A DNA stretch of 64,000 nucleotides from Siphonodentalium dalli (GCA_032622095.1 CP136067.1:134173990-134237989); one strand, 5' to 3'. Shown: positions 31,951 through 48,396, counted from the stretch's first letter. The notes: generated by a model from the letters alone, not told the origin. A program made the numbers and translations.

Positions 31951-33258
31951 AATAACGAACGCCGCCCGTGCCTTTAATTATTATAACCAATACCATGTAA
32001 TGATATACATATACCTAACAACATGAAACGACATTCGGGAGACTCTTGAAATAATCCGACCTTAGGGAGACATCTCAATATATCATTTTCCATGCAACGT
32101 GCAGCTTCTGGGTATGGTGAGAGCATTTGGTATTAATAAAAAAAACATCTTTTATTGCTCATATTAAAGATACGGGCGGTTTTGGCGGTGGGTATGCTGT
32201 TAAAATATTCATCTCCGTCAAAAACCGCCATAAATAGGCAGAAGTTGTTGTTATATCATACAGAAATATGGCATAAACAGTATGTTATTGTCAATTGTTT
32301 TCACTTTGTTGTGCAAACAAAAGGAAAAAAACCGTTACGTTTCCTGACTTTTGTATAGATCCGGATATGGTAAGCATAAAGAGCGTTGTTTGTTACTATT
32401 TTTCTTATCTGGAAATAATGAAGAGCGTTTATATAATGTTTGTGTGATTAACCAATATGATTGCGTTGTGTTATATATGTAAACAGAAGCAAAACTTCTG
32501 TAACACGAGCATGCTGTTGTTTACGCAATCATCGTACACATTGAGGACAATACACTATTAATGCGCTGATTACGTTTGCATATGAACAAAACTGTACATA
32601 TTTTAATATTCCATCTGTTGGTGGCGATTTGACCAAATATTAATATTTCTGCAACGAACACCGCCCGTGCATTTAATTATTATAACCAATGCCATGTACT
32701 GATATACATATACATATATAGCTTACAAAATTAGCGACATTAGGGAGACTCTTGAAATAATCCGTCCTTAGGGAGACATCTCGACAAAGCTATATATATT
32801 TTAATATTCCATCTGTTGGTGGCGATTTGATCACATATGAATAGTTCTGCAACGAACACAACCCGTGCCTTTAATTATTATAACCAATGCCATGTACTGA
32901 TATACATATACATATAGCTAACAAAATTAACGACATTACGGAGACTCTTGAAATAATCCGACCTTAGGGAGACATCTCGACAAAGCTATATATATTTTAA
33001 TATTCCATCTGTTGGTGGCGATTTGATCACATATGAATAGTTCTGCAACGAACGCCGCCCGTGCCTTTAATTATTATAACCAATACCATGTAATGATATA
33101 CATATACCTAACAACATGAAACGACATTCGGGAGACTCTTGAAATAATCCGACCTTAGGGAGACATCTCAATATATCATTTTCCATGCAACGTGCAGCTT
33201 CTGGGTATGGTGAGAGCATTTGGTATTAATAAAAAACATCTTTTATTGCTCATATTAA

Positions 33259-33774
33259 AGATACGGGCGGTGTTGGCGGTGGGTATGCTGTTAAAATATT
33301 CATCTCCGTCAAAAACCGCCATAAACAGAAATAGTAAAATATAGGCAGAAGTTGTTGTTATATTATACAGAAATATGGCATAAACAGTATGTTATTGTCA
33401 ATTGTTTTCACTTTGTTGTGCAAACAAAAGGAAAAAACCGTTACGTTTCCTGACTTTTGTATAGATCCGGATATGGTAAGCATAAAGAGCGTTGTTTGTT
33501 ACTATTTTTCTTATCTGGAAATAATGAAGAGCGTTTATATAATGTTTGTGTGATTAACCAATATGATTGCGTTGTGTTATGTAAACAGAAGCAAAACTTC
33601 TGTAACACGAGCATGCTGTTGTTTACGCAATCATCGTACACATTGAGGACAATACACTATTCGTGCGCTGATTACGTTTGCTTATGAACAAAACTGTACA
33701 TATTTTAATATTCCATCTGTTGGTGGCGATTTGACCAAATATTAATATTTCTGCAACGAACACCGCCCGTGCAT
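33259..33774 (+). mobile_element. Representative family A MITE within a satellite unit
   Basis: 516 bp between TTAA at 33255-33258 and 33775-33778. The left end AGATACGGGCGGTGTTGG and the inverted right end ATGCACGGGCGGTGTTCG share the 12-bp core ACGGGCGGTGTT. Inside: two AAGAGCGTT boxes about 47 bp apart and the stem ACAGAAG-CAAAA-CTTCTGT. The same layout and almost the same length occur in the solo copy at 9527-10039, so the satellite unit contains a whole element, not a fragment. Confidence 0.85.
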
Positions 33775-33899
33775 TTAATTAGTATAACCAATGCCATGTA
33801 CTGATATACATATACATATAGCTTACAAAATTAACGACATTAGGGAGACTTTTGAAATAATCCGACCTTAGGGAGACACCTCGACAAAGCTATATATAT

Positions 33900-34097
33900 T
33901 TTAATATTCCATCTGTTGGTGGCGATTTGATCACATATGAATAGTTCTGCAACGAACGCCACCCGTGCCTTTAATTATTATAACCAATGCCATGTACTGA
34001 TATACATATACATATAGCTAACAAAATTAACGACATTACGGAGACCCTTGAAATAATCCGACCTTAGGGAGACATCTCGACAAAGCTATATATATTT
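33900..34097 (+). repeat. Representative ~197-bp module (present once or twice per unit)
   Basis: Runs from TTTTAATATTCCATCTGTTGG through GATTTGATCACATATGAATAG, the MITE-like end CTGCAACGAACGCCACCCGTGC and CTTTAATTATTATAACC to the paired GGAGAC boxes and GACAAAGCTATATATA. The long units have one more of these than the short units; 1101 - 904 = 197. Gain or loss by unequal exchange between modules is the simple explanation. Confidence 0.8.
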
Positions 34098-37000
34098 TAA
34101 TATTCCATCTGTTGGTGGCGATTTGATCACATATGAATAGTTCTGCAACGAACGCCACCCGTGCCTTTAATTATTATAACCAATACCATGTAATGATATA
34201 CATATACCTAACAACATGAAACGACATTCGGGAGACTCTTGAAATAATCCGACCTTAGGCAGACATCTCAATATATCATTTTCAATGCAACGTGCAGCTT
34301 CTGGGTATGGTGAGAGCATTTGGTATTAATAAAAAAACATCTTTTATTGCTCATATTAAAGATACGGGCGGTGTTGGTGGTGGGTATGCTGTTAAAATAT
34401 TCATCTCCGTCAAAAACCGCCATAAACAGAAATAGTAAAATATAGGCAGAATTTGTTGTTATGTCATACAGAAATATGGCATAAACAGTATGTTATTGTC
34501 AATTGTTTTCACTTTGTTTTGCAAACAAAAGGAAAAAACCGTTACGTTTCCTGACTTTTGTATAGATCCGGATATGGTAAGCATAAAGAGCGATGTTTGT
34601 TACTATGTTTCTTATATGGAAATAATGAAGAGCGTTTATATAATGTTTGTGTGATTAACCAATATGATTGCGTTGTGTTATGTAAACAGAAGCAAAACTT
34701 CTGTAACACGAGCATGCTGTTGTTTACGCAATCATCGTACACATTGAGGACAATACACTATTCATGCGCTGATTACGTTTGCATATGAACAAAACTGTAC
34801 ATATTTTAATATTCCATCTGTTGGTGGCGATTTGACCAAATATTAATATTTCTGCAACGAACACCGCCCGTGCATTTAATTATTATAACCAATGCCATGT
34901 ACTGATATACATATACATATAGCTTACAAAATTAGCGACATTAGGGAGACTCTTGAAATAATCCGTCCTTAGGGAGACATCTCGACAAAGCTATATATAT
35001 TTTAATATTCCATCTGTTTGTGGCGATTTGATCACATATGAATAGTTCTGCAACGAACGCCACCCGTGCCTTTAATTATTATAACCAATGCCATGTACTG
35101 ATATACATATACATATAGCTAACAAAATTAACGACATTACGGAGACTCTTGAAATAATCCGACCTTAGGGAGACATCTCGACAAAGCTATATATATTTTA
35201 ATATTCAATCTGTTGGTGGCGATTTGATCACATATGAATAGTTCTGCAACGAACGCCGCCCGTGCCTTTAATTATTATAACCAATACCATGTAATGATAT
35301 ACATATACCTAACAACATGAAACGACATTCGGGAGACTCTTGAAATAATCCGACCTTAGGCAGACATCTCAATATATCATTTTCAATGCAACGTGCAGCT
35401 TCTGGGTATGGTGAGAGCATTTGGTATTAATAAAAAAAAATCTTTTATTGCTCATATTAAAGATACGGGCGGTGTTGGCGGTGGGTATGCTGTTAAAATA
35501 TTCATCTCCGTCAAAAACCGCCATAAACAGAAATAGTAAAATATAGGCAGACGTTTTTGTTATATCATACAGAAATATGGCATAAACAGTATGTTATTGT
35601 CAATTGTTTTCACTTTGTATTGCAAACAAAAGGAAAAAACCGTTACGTTTCCTGACTTTTGTATAGATCCGGATATGGTAAGCATAAAGAGCGTTGTTTG
35701 TTACTATTTTTCTTATATGGAAATAATGAAGAGCGTTTATATAATGTTTGTGTGATTAACCAATATGATTGCGTTGTGTTATGTAAACAGAAGCAAAACT
35801 TCTGTAACACGAGCATGCTGTTGTTTACGCAATCATCGTACACATTGAGGACAATACACTATTCATGCGCTGATTACGTTTGCATATGAACAAAACTGTA
35901 CATATTTTAATATTCCATCTGTTGGTAGCGATTTGACCAAATATTAATATTTCTGCAACGAACACCGCCCGTGCATTTAATTATTATAACCAATGCCATG
36001 TCCTGATATACATATACATATAGCTTACAAAATTAGCGACATTAGGGAGACTCTTGAAATAATCCGACCTTAGGGAGACATCTCGACAAAGCTATATATA
36101 TTTTAATATTCCATCTGTTGGTGGCGATTTGATCACATATGAATAGTTCTGCAACGAACGCCACCCGTGCCTTTAATTATTATAACCAATGTCATGTACT
36201 GATATACATATACATATAGCTAACAAAATTAACGACATTACGGAGACTCTTGAAATAATCCGACCTTAGGGAGACATCTCGACAAAGCTATATATATTTT
36301 AATATTCCATCTGTTGGTGGCGATTTGATCACATATGAATAGTTCTGCAACGAACGCCACCCGTGCCTTTAATTATTATAACCAATACCATGTAATGATA
36401 TACATATACCTAACAACATGTAACGACATACGGGAGACTCTTGAAATAATCCGACCTTAGGCAGACATCTCAATATATCATTTTCAATGCAACGTGCAGC
36501 TTCTGGGTATGGTGAGAGCATTTGGTATTAATAAAAAAAAATCTTTTATTGCTCATATTAAAGATACGGGCGGTGTTGGCGGTGGGTATGCTGTTAAAAT
36601 ATTCATCTCCGTCAAAAACCGCCATAAATAGGCAGAAGTTGTTGTTATATCATACAGAAATATGGCATAAACAGTATGTTATTGTCAATTGTTTTCACTT
36701 TGTTGTGCAAACAAAAGGAAAAAACCGTTACGTTTCCTGACTTTTGTATAGATCCGGATATGGTAAGCATAAAGAGCGTTGTTTGTTACTATTTTTCTTA
36801 TCTGGAAATAATGAAGAGCGTTTATATAATGTTTGTGTGATTAACCAATATGATTGCGTTGTGTTATATATGTAAACAGAAGCAAAACTTCTGTAACACG
36901 AGCATGCTGTTGTTTACGCAATCATCGTACACATTGAGGACAATACACTATTAATGCGCTGATTACGTTTGCATATGAACAAAACTGTACATATTTTAAT

Positions 37001-40000
37001 ATTCCATCTGTTGGTGGCGATTTGACCAAATATTAATATTTCTGCAACGAACACCGCCCGTGCATTTAATTATTATAACCAATGCCATGTACTGATATAC
37101 ATATACATATATAGCTTACAAAATTAGCGACATTAGGGAGACTCTTGAAATAATCCGTCCTTAGGGAGACATCTCGACAAAGCTATATATATTTTAATAT
37201 TCCATCTGTTGGTGGCGATTTGATCACATATGAATAGTTCTGCAACGAACACAACCCGTGCCTTTAATTATTATAACCAATGCCATGTACTGATATACAT
37301 ATACATATAGCTAACAAAATTAACGACATTACGGAGACTCTTGAAATAATCCGACCTTAGGGAGACATCTCGACAAAGCTATATATATTTTAATATTCCA
37401 TCTGTTGGTGGCGATTTGATCACATATGAATAGTTCTGCAACGAACGCCGCCCGTGCCTTTAATTATTATAACCAATACCATGTAATGATATACATATAC
37501 CTAACAACATGAAACGACATTCGGGAGACTCTTGAAATAATCCGACCTTAGGGAGACATCTCAATATATCATTTTCCATGCAACGTGCAGCTTCTGGGTA
37601 TGGTGAGAGCATTTGGTATTAATAAAAAACATCTTTTATTGCTCATATTAAAGATACGGGCGGTGTTGGCGGTGGGTATGCTGTTAAAATATTCATCTCC
37701 GTCAAAAACCGCCATAAACAGAAATAGTAAAATATAGGCAGAAGTTGTTGTTATATTATACAGAAATATGGCATAAACAGTATGTTATTGTCAATTGTTT
37801 TCACTTTGTTGTGCAAACAAAAGGAAAAAACCGTTACGTTTCCTGACTTTTGTATAGATCCGGATATGGTAAGCATAAAGAGCGTTGTTTGTTACTATTT
37901 TTCTTATCTGGAAATAATGAAGAGCGTTTATATAATGTTTGTGTGATTAACCAATATGATTGCGTTGTGTTATGTAAACAGAAGCAAAACTTCTGTAACA
38001 CGAGCATGCTGTTGTTTACGCAATCATCGTACACATTGAGGACAATACACTATTCGTGCGCTGATTACGTTTGCTTATGAACAAAACTGTACATATTTTA
38101 ATATTCCATCTGTTGGTGGCGATTTGACCAAATATTAATATTTCTGCAACGAACACCGCCCGTGCATTTAATTATTATAACCAATGCCATGTACTGATAT
38201 ACATATACATATAGCTTACAAAATTAACGACATTAGGGAGACTTTTGAAATAATCCGACCTTAGGGAGACACCTCGACAAAGCTATATATATTTTAATAT
38301 TCCATCTGTTGGTGGCGATTTGATCACATATGAATAGTTCTGCAACGAACGCCACCCGTGCCTTTAATTATTATAACCAATGCCATGTACTGATATACAT
38401 ATACATATAGCTAACAAAATTAACGACATTACGGAGACTCTTGAAATAATCCGACCTTAGGCAGACATCTCAATATATCATTTTCAATGCAACGTGCAGC
38501 TTCTGGGTATGGTGAGAGCATTTGGTATTAATAAAAAAACATCTTTTATTGCTCATATTAAAGATACGGGCGGTGTTGGCGGTGGGTATGCTGTTAAAAT
38601 ATTCATCTCCGTCAAAAACCGCCATAAACAGAAATAGTAAAATATAGGCAGAATTTGTTGTTATATCATACAGAAATATGGCATAAACAGTATGTTATTG
38701 TCAATTGTTTTCACTTTGTTTTGCAAACAAAAGGAAAAAACCGTTACGTTTCCTGACTTTTGTATAGATCCGGATATGGTAAGCATAAAGAGCGTTGTTT
38801 GTTACTATTTTTCTTATATGGAAATAATGAAGAGCGTTTATATAATGTTTGTGTGATTAACCAATATGATTGCGTTGTGTTATGTAAACAGAAGCAAAAC
38901 TTCCGTAACACGAGCATGCTGTTGTTTACGCAATCACCGTACACATTGAGGACAATACACTATTCATGCGCTGATTACGTTTGCATATGAACAAAACTGT
39001 ACATATTTTAATATTCCATCTGTTGGTGGCGATTTGACCAAATATTAATATTTCTGCAACGAACACCGCCCGTGCCTTTAATTATTATAACCAATGCCAT
39101 GTACTGATATACATATACATATAGCTTACAAAATTAGCGACATTAGGGAGACTCTTGAAATAATCCGACCTTAGGGAGACATCTCGACAAAGCTATATAT
39201 ATTTTAATATTCCATCTGTTGGTGGCGATTTGATCACATATGAATAGTTCTGCAACGAACGCCACCCGTGCCTTTAATTATTATAACCAATGCCATGTAC
39301 TGATATACATATACATATAGCTAACAAAATTAACGACATTACCTAGACTCTTGAAATAATCCGACCTTAGGGAGACATCTCGACAAAGCTATATATATTT
39401 TAATATTCAATCTGTTGGTGGCGATTTGATCACATATGAATAGTTCTGCAACGAACGCCGCCCGTGCCTTTAATTATTATAACCAATACCATGTAATGAT
39501 ATACATATACCTAACAACATGAAACGACATTCGGGAGACTCTTGAAATAATCCGACCTTAGGGAGACATCTCAATATATCATTTCCCATGCAACGTGCAG
39601 CTTCTGGGTATGGTGAGAGCATTTGGTATTAATAAATAACATCTTTTATTGCTCATATTAAAGATACGGGCGGTGTTGGCGGTGGGTATGCTGTTAAAAT
39701 ATTCATCTCCGCCAAAAACCGCCATAAACAGAAATAGTAAAATATAGGCAGACGTTGTTGTTATATCATACAGAAATATGGCATAAACAGTATGTTATTG
39801 TCAATTGTTTTCACTTTGTTGTGCAAACAAAAGGAAAAAACCGTTACGTTTCCTGACTTTTGTATAGATCCGGATATGGTAAGCATAAAGAGCGTTGTTT
39901 GTTACTATTTTTCTTATATGGAAATAATGAAGAGCGTTTATATAATGTTTGTGTGATTAACCAATATGATTGCGTTGTGTTATGTAAACAGAAGCAAAAC

Positions 40001-43000
40001 TTCTGTAACACGAGCATGCTGTTGTTTACGCAATCATCGTACACATTGAGGACAATACACTATTCATGCGCTGATTACGTTTGCATATGAACAAAACTGT
40101 ACATATTTTAATATTCCATCTGTTGGTGGCGATTTGACCAAATATTAATATTTCTGCAACGAACACCGCCCGTGCATTTAATTAGTATAACCAATGCCAT
40201 GTACTGATATACATATACATATAGCTTACAAAATTAGCGACATTAGGGAGACTCTTGAAATAATCCGACATTAGGGAGACATCTCGACAAAGCTATATAT
40301 ATTTTAATATTCCATCTGTTTGTGGCGATTTGATCACATATGAATAGTTCTGCAACGAACGCCACCCGTGCCTTTAATTATTATAACCAATGCCATGTAC
40401 TGATATACATATACATATAGCTAACAAAATTAACGACATTACGGAGACTCTTGAAATAATCCGACCTTAGGGAGACATCTCGACAAAGCTATATATATTT
40501 TAATATTCAATATGTTGGTGGCGATTTGATCACATATGAATAGTTCTGCAACGAACGCCGCCCGTGCCTTTAATTATTATAACCAATACCATGTAATGAT
40601 ATACATATACCTAACAACATGAAACGACATTCGGGAGACTCTTGAAATAATCCGACCTTAGGCAGACATCTCAATATATCATTTTCAATGCAACGTGCAG
40701 CTTCTGGGTATGGTGAGAGCATTTGGTATTAATAAAAAAACATCTTTTATTGCTCATATTAAAGATACGGGCGGTGTTGGCGGTGAGTATGCTGTTAAAA
40801 TATTCATCTCCGTCAAAAACCGCCTTAAACAGAAATAGTAAAATATAGGCAGAATTTGTTGTTATATCATACAGAAATATGGCATAAACAGTATGTTATT
40901 GTCAATTGTTTTCACTTTGTTTTGCAAACAAAAGGAAAAAACCGTTACGTTTCCTGACTTTTGTATAGATCCGGATATGGTAAGCATAAAGAGCGTTGTT
41001 TGTTACTATTTTTCTTATATGGAAATAATGAAGAGCGTTTATATAATGTTTGTGTGATTAACCAATATGATTGCGTTGTGTTATGTAAACAGAAGCAAAA
41101 CTTCTGTAACACGAGCATGCTGTTGTTTACGCAATCATCGTACACATTGAGGACAATACACTATCCATGCGCTGATTACGTTTGCATATGAACAAAACTG
41201 TACATATTTTAATATTCCATCTGTTGGTGGTGATTTGACCAAATATTAATATTTCTGCAACGAACACCGCCCGTGCATTTAATTAGTATAACCAATGCCA
41301 TGTACTGATATACATATACATATAGCTTACAAAATTAGCGACATTAGGGAGACTCTTGAAATAATCCGACCTTAGGGAGACATCTCGACAAAGCTATATA
41401 TATTTTAATATTCCATCTGTTGGTGGCGATTTGATCACATATGAATAGTTCTGCAACGAACGCCACCCGTGCCTTTAATTATTATAACCAATACCATGTA
41501 ATGATATACATATACCTAACAACATGAAACGACATTCGGGAGACTCTTGAAATAATCCGACCTTAGGCAGACATCTCAATATATCATTTTCAATGCAACG
41601 TGCAGCTTCTGGGTATGGTGAGAGCATTTGGTATTAATAAAAAAACATCTTTTATTGCTCATATTAAAGATACGGGCGGTGTTGGCGGTGGGTATGCTGT
41701 TAAAATATTCATCTCCGTCAAAAACCGCCATAAACAGAAATAGTAAAATATAGGCAGAATTTGTTGTTATATCATACAGAAATATGGCATAAACAGTATG
41801 TTATTGTCAATTGTTTTCACTTTGTTTTGCAAACAAAAGGAAAAAACCGTTACGTTTCCTGACTTTTGTATAGATCCGGATATGGTAAGCATAAAGAGCG
41901 TTGTTTGTTACTATTTTTCTTATATGGAAATAATGAAGAGCGTTTATATAATGTTTGTGTGATTAACCAATATGATTGCGTTGTGTTATGTAAACAGAAG
42001 CAAAACTTCCGTTACACGAGCATGCTGTTGTTTACGCAATCATCGTACACATTGAGGACAATACACTATTCATGCGCTGATTACGTTTGCATATGAACAA
42101 AACTGTACATATTTTAATATTCCATCTGTTGGTGGCGATTTGACCAAATATTAATATTTCTGCAACGAACACCGCCCGTGCCTTTAATTATTATAACCAA
42201 TGCCATGTACTGATATACATATACATATAGCTTACAAAATTAGCGACATTAGGGAGACTCTTGAAATAATCCGACCTTAGGGAGACATCTCGACAAAGCT
42301 ATATATATTTTAATATTCAATCTGTTGGTGGCGATTTGATCACATATGAATAGTTCTGCAACGAACGCCGCCCGTGCCTTTAATTATTATAACCAATACC
42401 ATGTAATGATATACATATACCTAACAACATGAAACGACATTCGGGAGACTCTTGAAATAATCCGACCTTAGGGAGACATCTCAATATATCATTTTCCATG
42501 CAACGTGCAGCTTCTGGGTATGGTGAGAGCATTTGGTATTAATAAATAACATCTTTTATTGCTCATATTAAAGATACGGGCGGTGTTGGCGGTGGGTATG
42601 CTGTTAAAATATTCATCTCCGCCAAAAACCGCCATAAACAGAAATAGTAAAATATAGGCAGACGTTGTTGTTATATCATACAGAAATATGGCATAAACAG
42701 TATGTTATTGTCAATTGTTTTCACTTTGTTGTGCAAACAAAAGGAAAAAACCGTTACGTTTCCTGACTTTTGTATAGATCCGGATATGGTAAGCATAAAG
42801 AGCGTTGTTTGTTACTATTTTTCTTATATGGAAATAATGAAGAGCGTTTATATAATGTTTGTGTGATTAACCAATATGATTGCGTTGTGTTATGTAAACA
42901 GAAGCAAAACTTCTGTAACACGAGCATGCTGTTGTTTACGCAATCATCGTACACATTGAGGACAATACACTATTCATGCGCTGATTACGTTTGCATTTGA

Positions 43001-46000
43001 ACAAAACTGTACATATTTTAATATTCCATCTGTTGGTGGCGATTTGACCAAATATTAATATTTCTGCAACGAACACCGCCCGTGCATTTAATTAGTATAA
43101 CCAATGCCATGTACTGATATACATATACATATAGCTTACAAAATTAGCGACATTAGGGAGACTCTTGAAATAATCCGACCTTAGGGCGACATCTCGACAA
43201 AGCTATATATATTTTAATATTCCATCTGTTGGTGGCGATTTGATCACATATGGATAGTTCTGCAACGAACGCCACCCGTGCCTTTAATTATTATAACCAA
43301 TACCATGTAATGATATACATATACCTAACAACATGAAACGACATTCGGGAGACTCTTGAAATAATCCGACCTTAGGGAGACATCTCAATATATCATTTCC
43401 CATGCAACGTGCAGCTTCTGGGTATGGTGAGAGCATTTGGTATTAATAAATAACATCTTTTATTGCTCATATTAAAGATACGCGCGGTGTTGGCGGTGGG
43501 TATGCTGTTAAAATATTCATCTCCGCCAAAAACCGCCATAAACAGAAATAGTAAAATATAGGCAGACGTTGTTGTTATATCATACAGAAATATGGCATAA
43601 ACAGTATGTTATTGTCAATTGTTTTCACTTTGTTGTGCAAACAAAAGGAAAAAACCGTTACGTTTCCTGACTTTTGTATAGATCCGGATATGGTAAGCAT
43701 AAAGAGCGTTGTTTGTTACTATTTTTCTTATCTGGAAATAATGAAGAGCGTTTATATAATGTTTGTGTGATTAACCAATATGATTGCGTTGTGTTATGTA
43801 AACAGAAGCAAAACTTCTGTAACACGAGCATGCTGTTGTTTACGCAATCATCATACACATTGAGGACAATACACTATTCATGCACTGATTACGTTTGCAT
43901 ATGAACAAAACTGTACATAATTTAATATTCCATCTGTTGGTGGCGATTTGACCAAATATTAATATTTCTGCAACGAACACCGCCCGTGCATTTAATTATT
44001 ATAACCAATGCCATGTACTGATATACATATACATATAGCTTACAAAATTAACGACATTAAGGAGACTTTTGAAATAATCCGACCTTAGGGAGACATCTCG
44101 ACAAAGCTATATATATTTTAATATTCCATCTGTTTGTGGCGATTTGATCACATATGAATAGTTCTGCAACGAACGCCACCCGTGCCTTTAATTATTATAA
44201 CCAATGCCATGTACTGATATACATATACATATAGCTAACAAAATTAACGACATTACGGAGACTCTTGAAATAATCCGACCTTAGGGAGACATCTCGACAA
44301 AGCTATATATATTTTAATATTCAATATGTTGGTGGCGATTTGATCACATATGAATAGTTCTGCAACGAACGCCACCCGTGCCTTTAATTATTATAACCAA
44401 TACCATGTAATGATATACATATACCTAACAACATGAAACGACATTCGGGAGACTCTTGAAATAATCCGACCTTAGGCAGACATCTCAATATATCATTTTC
44501 AATGCAACGTGCAGCTTCTGGGTATGGTGAGAGCATTTGGTATTAATAAAAAAACATCTTTTATTGCTCATATTAAAGATACGGGCGGTGTTGGCGGTGG
44601 GTATGCTGTTAAAATATTCATCTCCGTCAAAAACCGCCATAAACAGAAATAGTAAAATATAGGCAGAATTTGTTGTTATATCATACAGAAATATGGCATA
44701 AACAGTATGTTATTGTCAATTGTTTTCACTTTGTTTTGCAGACAAAAGGAAAAAACCGTTACGTTTCCTGACTTTTGTATAGATCCGGATATGGTAAGCA
44801 TAAAGAGCGTTGTTTGTTACTATTTTTCTTATATGGAAATAATGAAGAGCGTTTATATAATGTTTGTGTGATTAACCAATATGATTGCGTTGTGTTATGT
44901 AAACAGAAGCAAAACTTCCGTAACACGAGCATGCTGTTGTTTACGCAATCATCGTACACATTGAGGACAATACACTATTCATGCGCTGATTACGTTTGCA
45001 TATGAACAAAACTGTACATATTTTAATATTCCATCTGTTGGTGGCGATTTGACCAAATATTAATATTTCTGCAACGAACACCGCCCGTGCCTTTAATTAT
45101 TATAACCAATGCCATGTACTGATATACATATACATATAGCTTACAAAATTAGCGACATTAGGGAGACTCTTGAAATAATCCGACCTTAGGGAGACATCTC
45201 GACAAAGCTATATATATTTTAATATTCCATCTGTTGGTGGCGATTTGATCACATATGAATAGTTCTGCAACGAACGCCACCCGTGCCTTTAATTATTATA
45301 ACCAATGCCATGTACTGATATACATATACATATAGCTAACAAAATTAACGACATTACCTAGACTCTTGAAATAATCCGACCTTAGGGAGACATCTCGACA
45401 AAGCTATATATATTTTAATATTCAATCTGTTGGTGGCGATTTGATCACATATGAATAGTTCTGCAACGAACGCCGCCCGTGCCTTTAATTATTATAACCA
45501 ATACCATGTAATGATATACATATACCTAACAACATGAAACGACATTCGGGAGACTCTTGAAATAATCCGACCTTAGGGAGACATCTCAATATATCATTTC
45601 CCATGCAACGTGCAGCTTCTGGGTATGGTGAGAGCATTTGGTATTAATAAATAACATCTTTTATTGCTCATATTAAAGATACGCGCGGTGTTGGCGGTGG
45701 GTATGCTGTTAAAATATTCATCTCCGCCAAAAACCGCCATAAACAGAAATAGTAAAATATAGGCAGACGTTGTTGTTATATCATACAGAAATATGGCATA
45801 AACAGTATGTTATTGTCAATTGTTTTCACTTTGTTGTGCAAACAAAAGGAAAAAAACCGTTACGTTTCCTGACTTTTGTATAGATCCGGATATGGTAAGC
45901 ATAAAGAGCGTTGTTTGTTACTATTTTTCTTATCTGGAAATAATGAAAAGCGTTTATATAATGTTTGTGTGATTAACCAATATGATTGCGTTGTGTTATG

Positions 46001-48396
46001 TAAACAGAAGCAAAACTTCTGTAACACGAGCATGCTGTTGTTTACGCAATCATCATACACATTGAGGACAATACACTATTCATGCACTGATTACGTTTGC
46101 ATATGAACAAAACTGTACATAATTTAATATTCCATCTGTTGGTGGCGATTTGACCAAATATTAATATTTCTGCAACGAACACCACCCGTGCATTTAATTA
46201 TTATAACCAATGCCATGTACTGATATACATATACATATAGCTTACAAAATTAACGACATTAAGGAGACTTTTGAAATAATCCGACCTTAGGGAGACACCT
46301 CGACAAAGCTATATATATTTTAATATTCCATCTGTTGGTGGCGATTTGATCACATATGAATAGTTCTGCAACGAACGCCACCCGTGCCTTTAATTATTAT
46401 AACCAATGCCATGTACTGATATACATATACATATAGCTAACAAAATTAACGACATTACGGAGACTCTTGAAATAATCCGACCTTAGGCAGACATCTCAAT
46501 ATATCATTTTCAATGCAACGTGCAGCTTCTGGGTATGGTGAGAGCATTTGGTATTAATAAAAAAACATCTTTTATTGCTCATATTAAAGATACGGGCGGT
46601 GTTGGCGGTGGGTATGCTGTTAAAATATTCATCTCCGTCAAAAACCGCCTTAAACAGAAATAGTAAAATATAGGCAGAATTTGTTGTTATATCATACAGA
46701 AATATGGCATAAACAGTATGTTATTGTCAATTGTTTTCACTTTGTTTTGCAAACAAAAGGAAAAAACCGTTACGTTTCCTGACTTTTGTATAGATCCGGA
46801 TATGGTAAGCATAAAGAGCGTTGTTTGTTACTATTTTTCTTATATGGAAATAATGAAGAGCGTTTATATAATGTTTGTGTGATTAACCAATATGATTGCG
46901 TTGTGTTATGTAAACAGAAGCAAAACTTCTGTAACACGAGCATGCTGTTGTTTACGCAATCATCGTACACATTGAGGACAATACACTATCCATGCGCTGA
47001 TTACGTTTGCATATGAACAAAACTGTACATATTTTAATATTCCATCTGTTGGTGGTGATTTGACCAAATATTAATATTTCTGCAACGAACACCGCCCGTG
47101 CATTTAATTAGTATAATCAATGCCATGTACTGATATACATATACATATAGCTTACAAAATTAGCGACATTAGGGAGACTCTTGAAATAATCCGACCTTAG
47201 GGAGACATCTCGACAAAGCTATATATATTTTAATATTCCATCTGTTGGTGGCGATTTGATCACATATGAATAGTTCTGCAACGAACGCCACCCGTGCCTT
47301 TAATTATTATAACCAATACCATGTAATGATATACATATACCTAACAACATGAAACGACATTCGGGAGACTCTTGAAATAATCCGACCTTAGGCAGACATC
47401 TCAATATATCATTTTCAATGCAACGTGCAGCTTCTGGGTATGGTGAGAGCATTTGGTATTAATAAAAAAACATCTTTTATTGCTCATATTAAAGATACGG
47501 GCGGTGTTGGCGGTGGGTATGCTGTTAAAATATTCATCTCCGTCAAAAACCGCCATAAACAGAAATAGTAAAATATAGGCAGAATTTGTTGTTATATCAT
47601 ACAGAAATATGGCATAAACAGTATGTTATTGTCAATTGTTTTCACTTTGTTTTGCAAACAAAAGGAAAAAACCGTTACGTTTCCTGACTTTTGTATAGAT
47701 CCGGATATGGTAAGCATAAAGAGCGTTGTTTGTTACTATTTTTCTTATATGGAAATAATGAAGAGCGTTTATATAATGTTTGTGTGATTAACCAATATGA
47801 TTGCGTTGTGTTATGTAAACAGAAGCAAAACTTCCGTTACACGAGCATGCTGTTGTTTACGCAATCATCGTACACATTGAGGACAATACACTATTCATGC
47901 GCTGATTACGTTTGCATATGAACAAAACTGTACATATTTTAATATTCCATCTGTTGGTGGCGATTTGACCAAATATTAATATTTCTGCAACGAACACCGC
48001 CCGTGCCTTTAATTATTATAACCAATGCCATGTACTGATATACATATACATATAGCTTACAAAATTAGCGACATTAGGGAGACTCTTGAAATAATCCGAC
48101 CTTAGGGAGACATCTCGACAAAGCTATATATATTTTAATATTCAATCTGTTGGTGGCGATTTGATCACATATGAATAGTTCTGCAACGAACGCCGCCCGT
48201 GCCTTTAATTATTATAACCAATACCATGTAATGATATACATATACCTAACAACATGAAACGACATTCGGGAGACTCTTGAAATAATCCGACCTTAGGGAG
48301 ACATCTCAATATATCATTTTCCATGCAACGTGCAGCTTCTGGGTATGGTGAGAGCATTTGGTATTAATAAATAACATCTTTTATTGCTCATATTAA

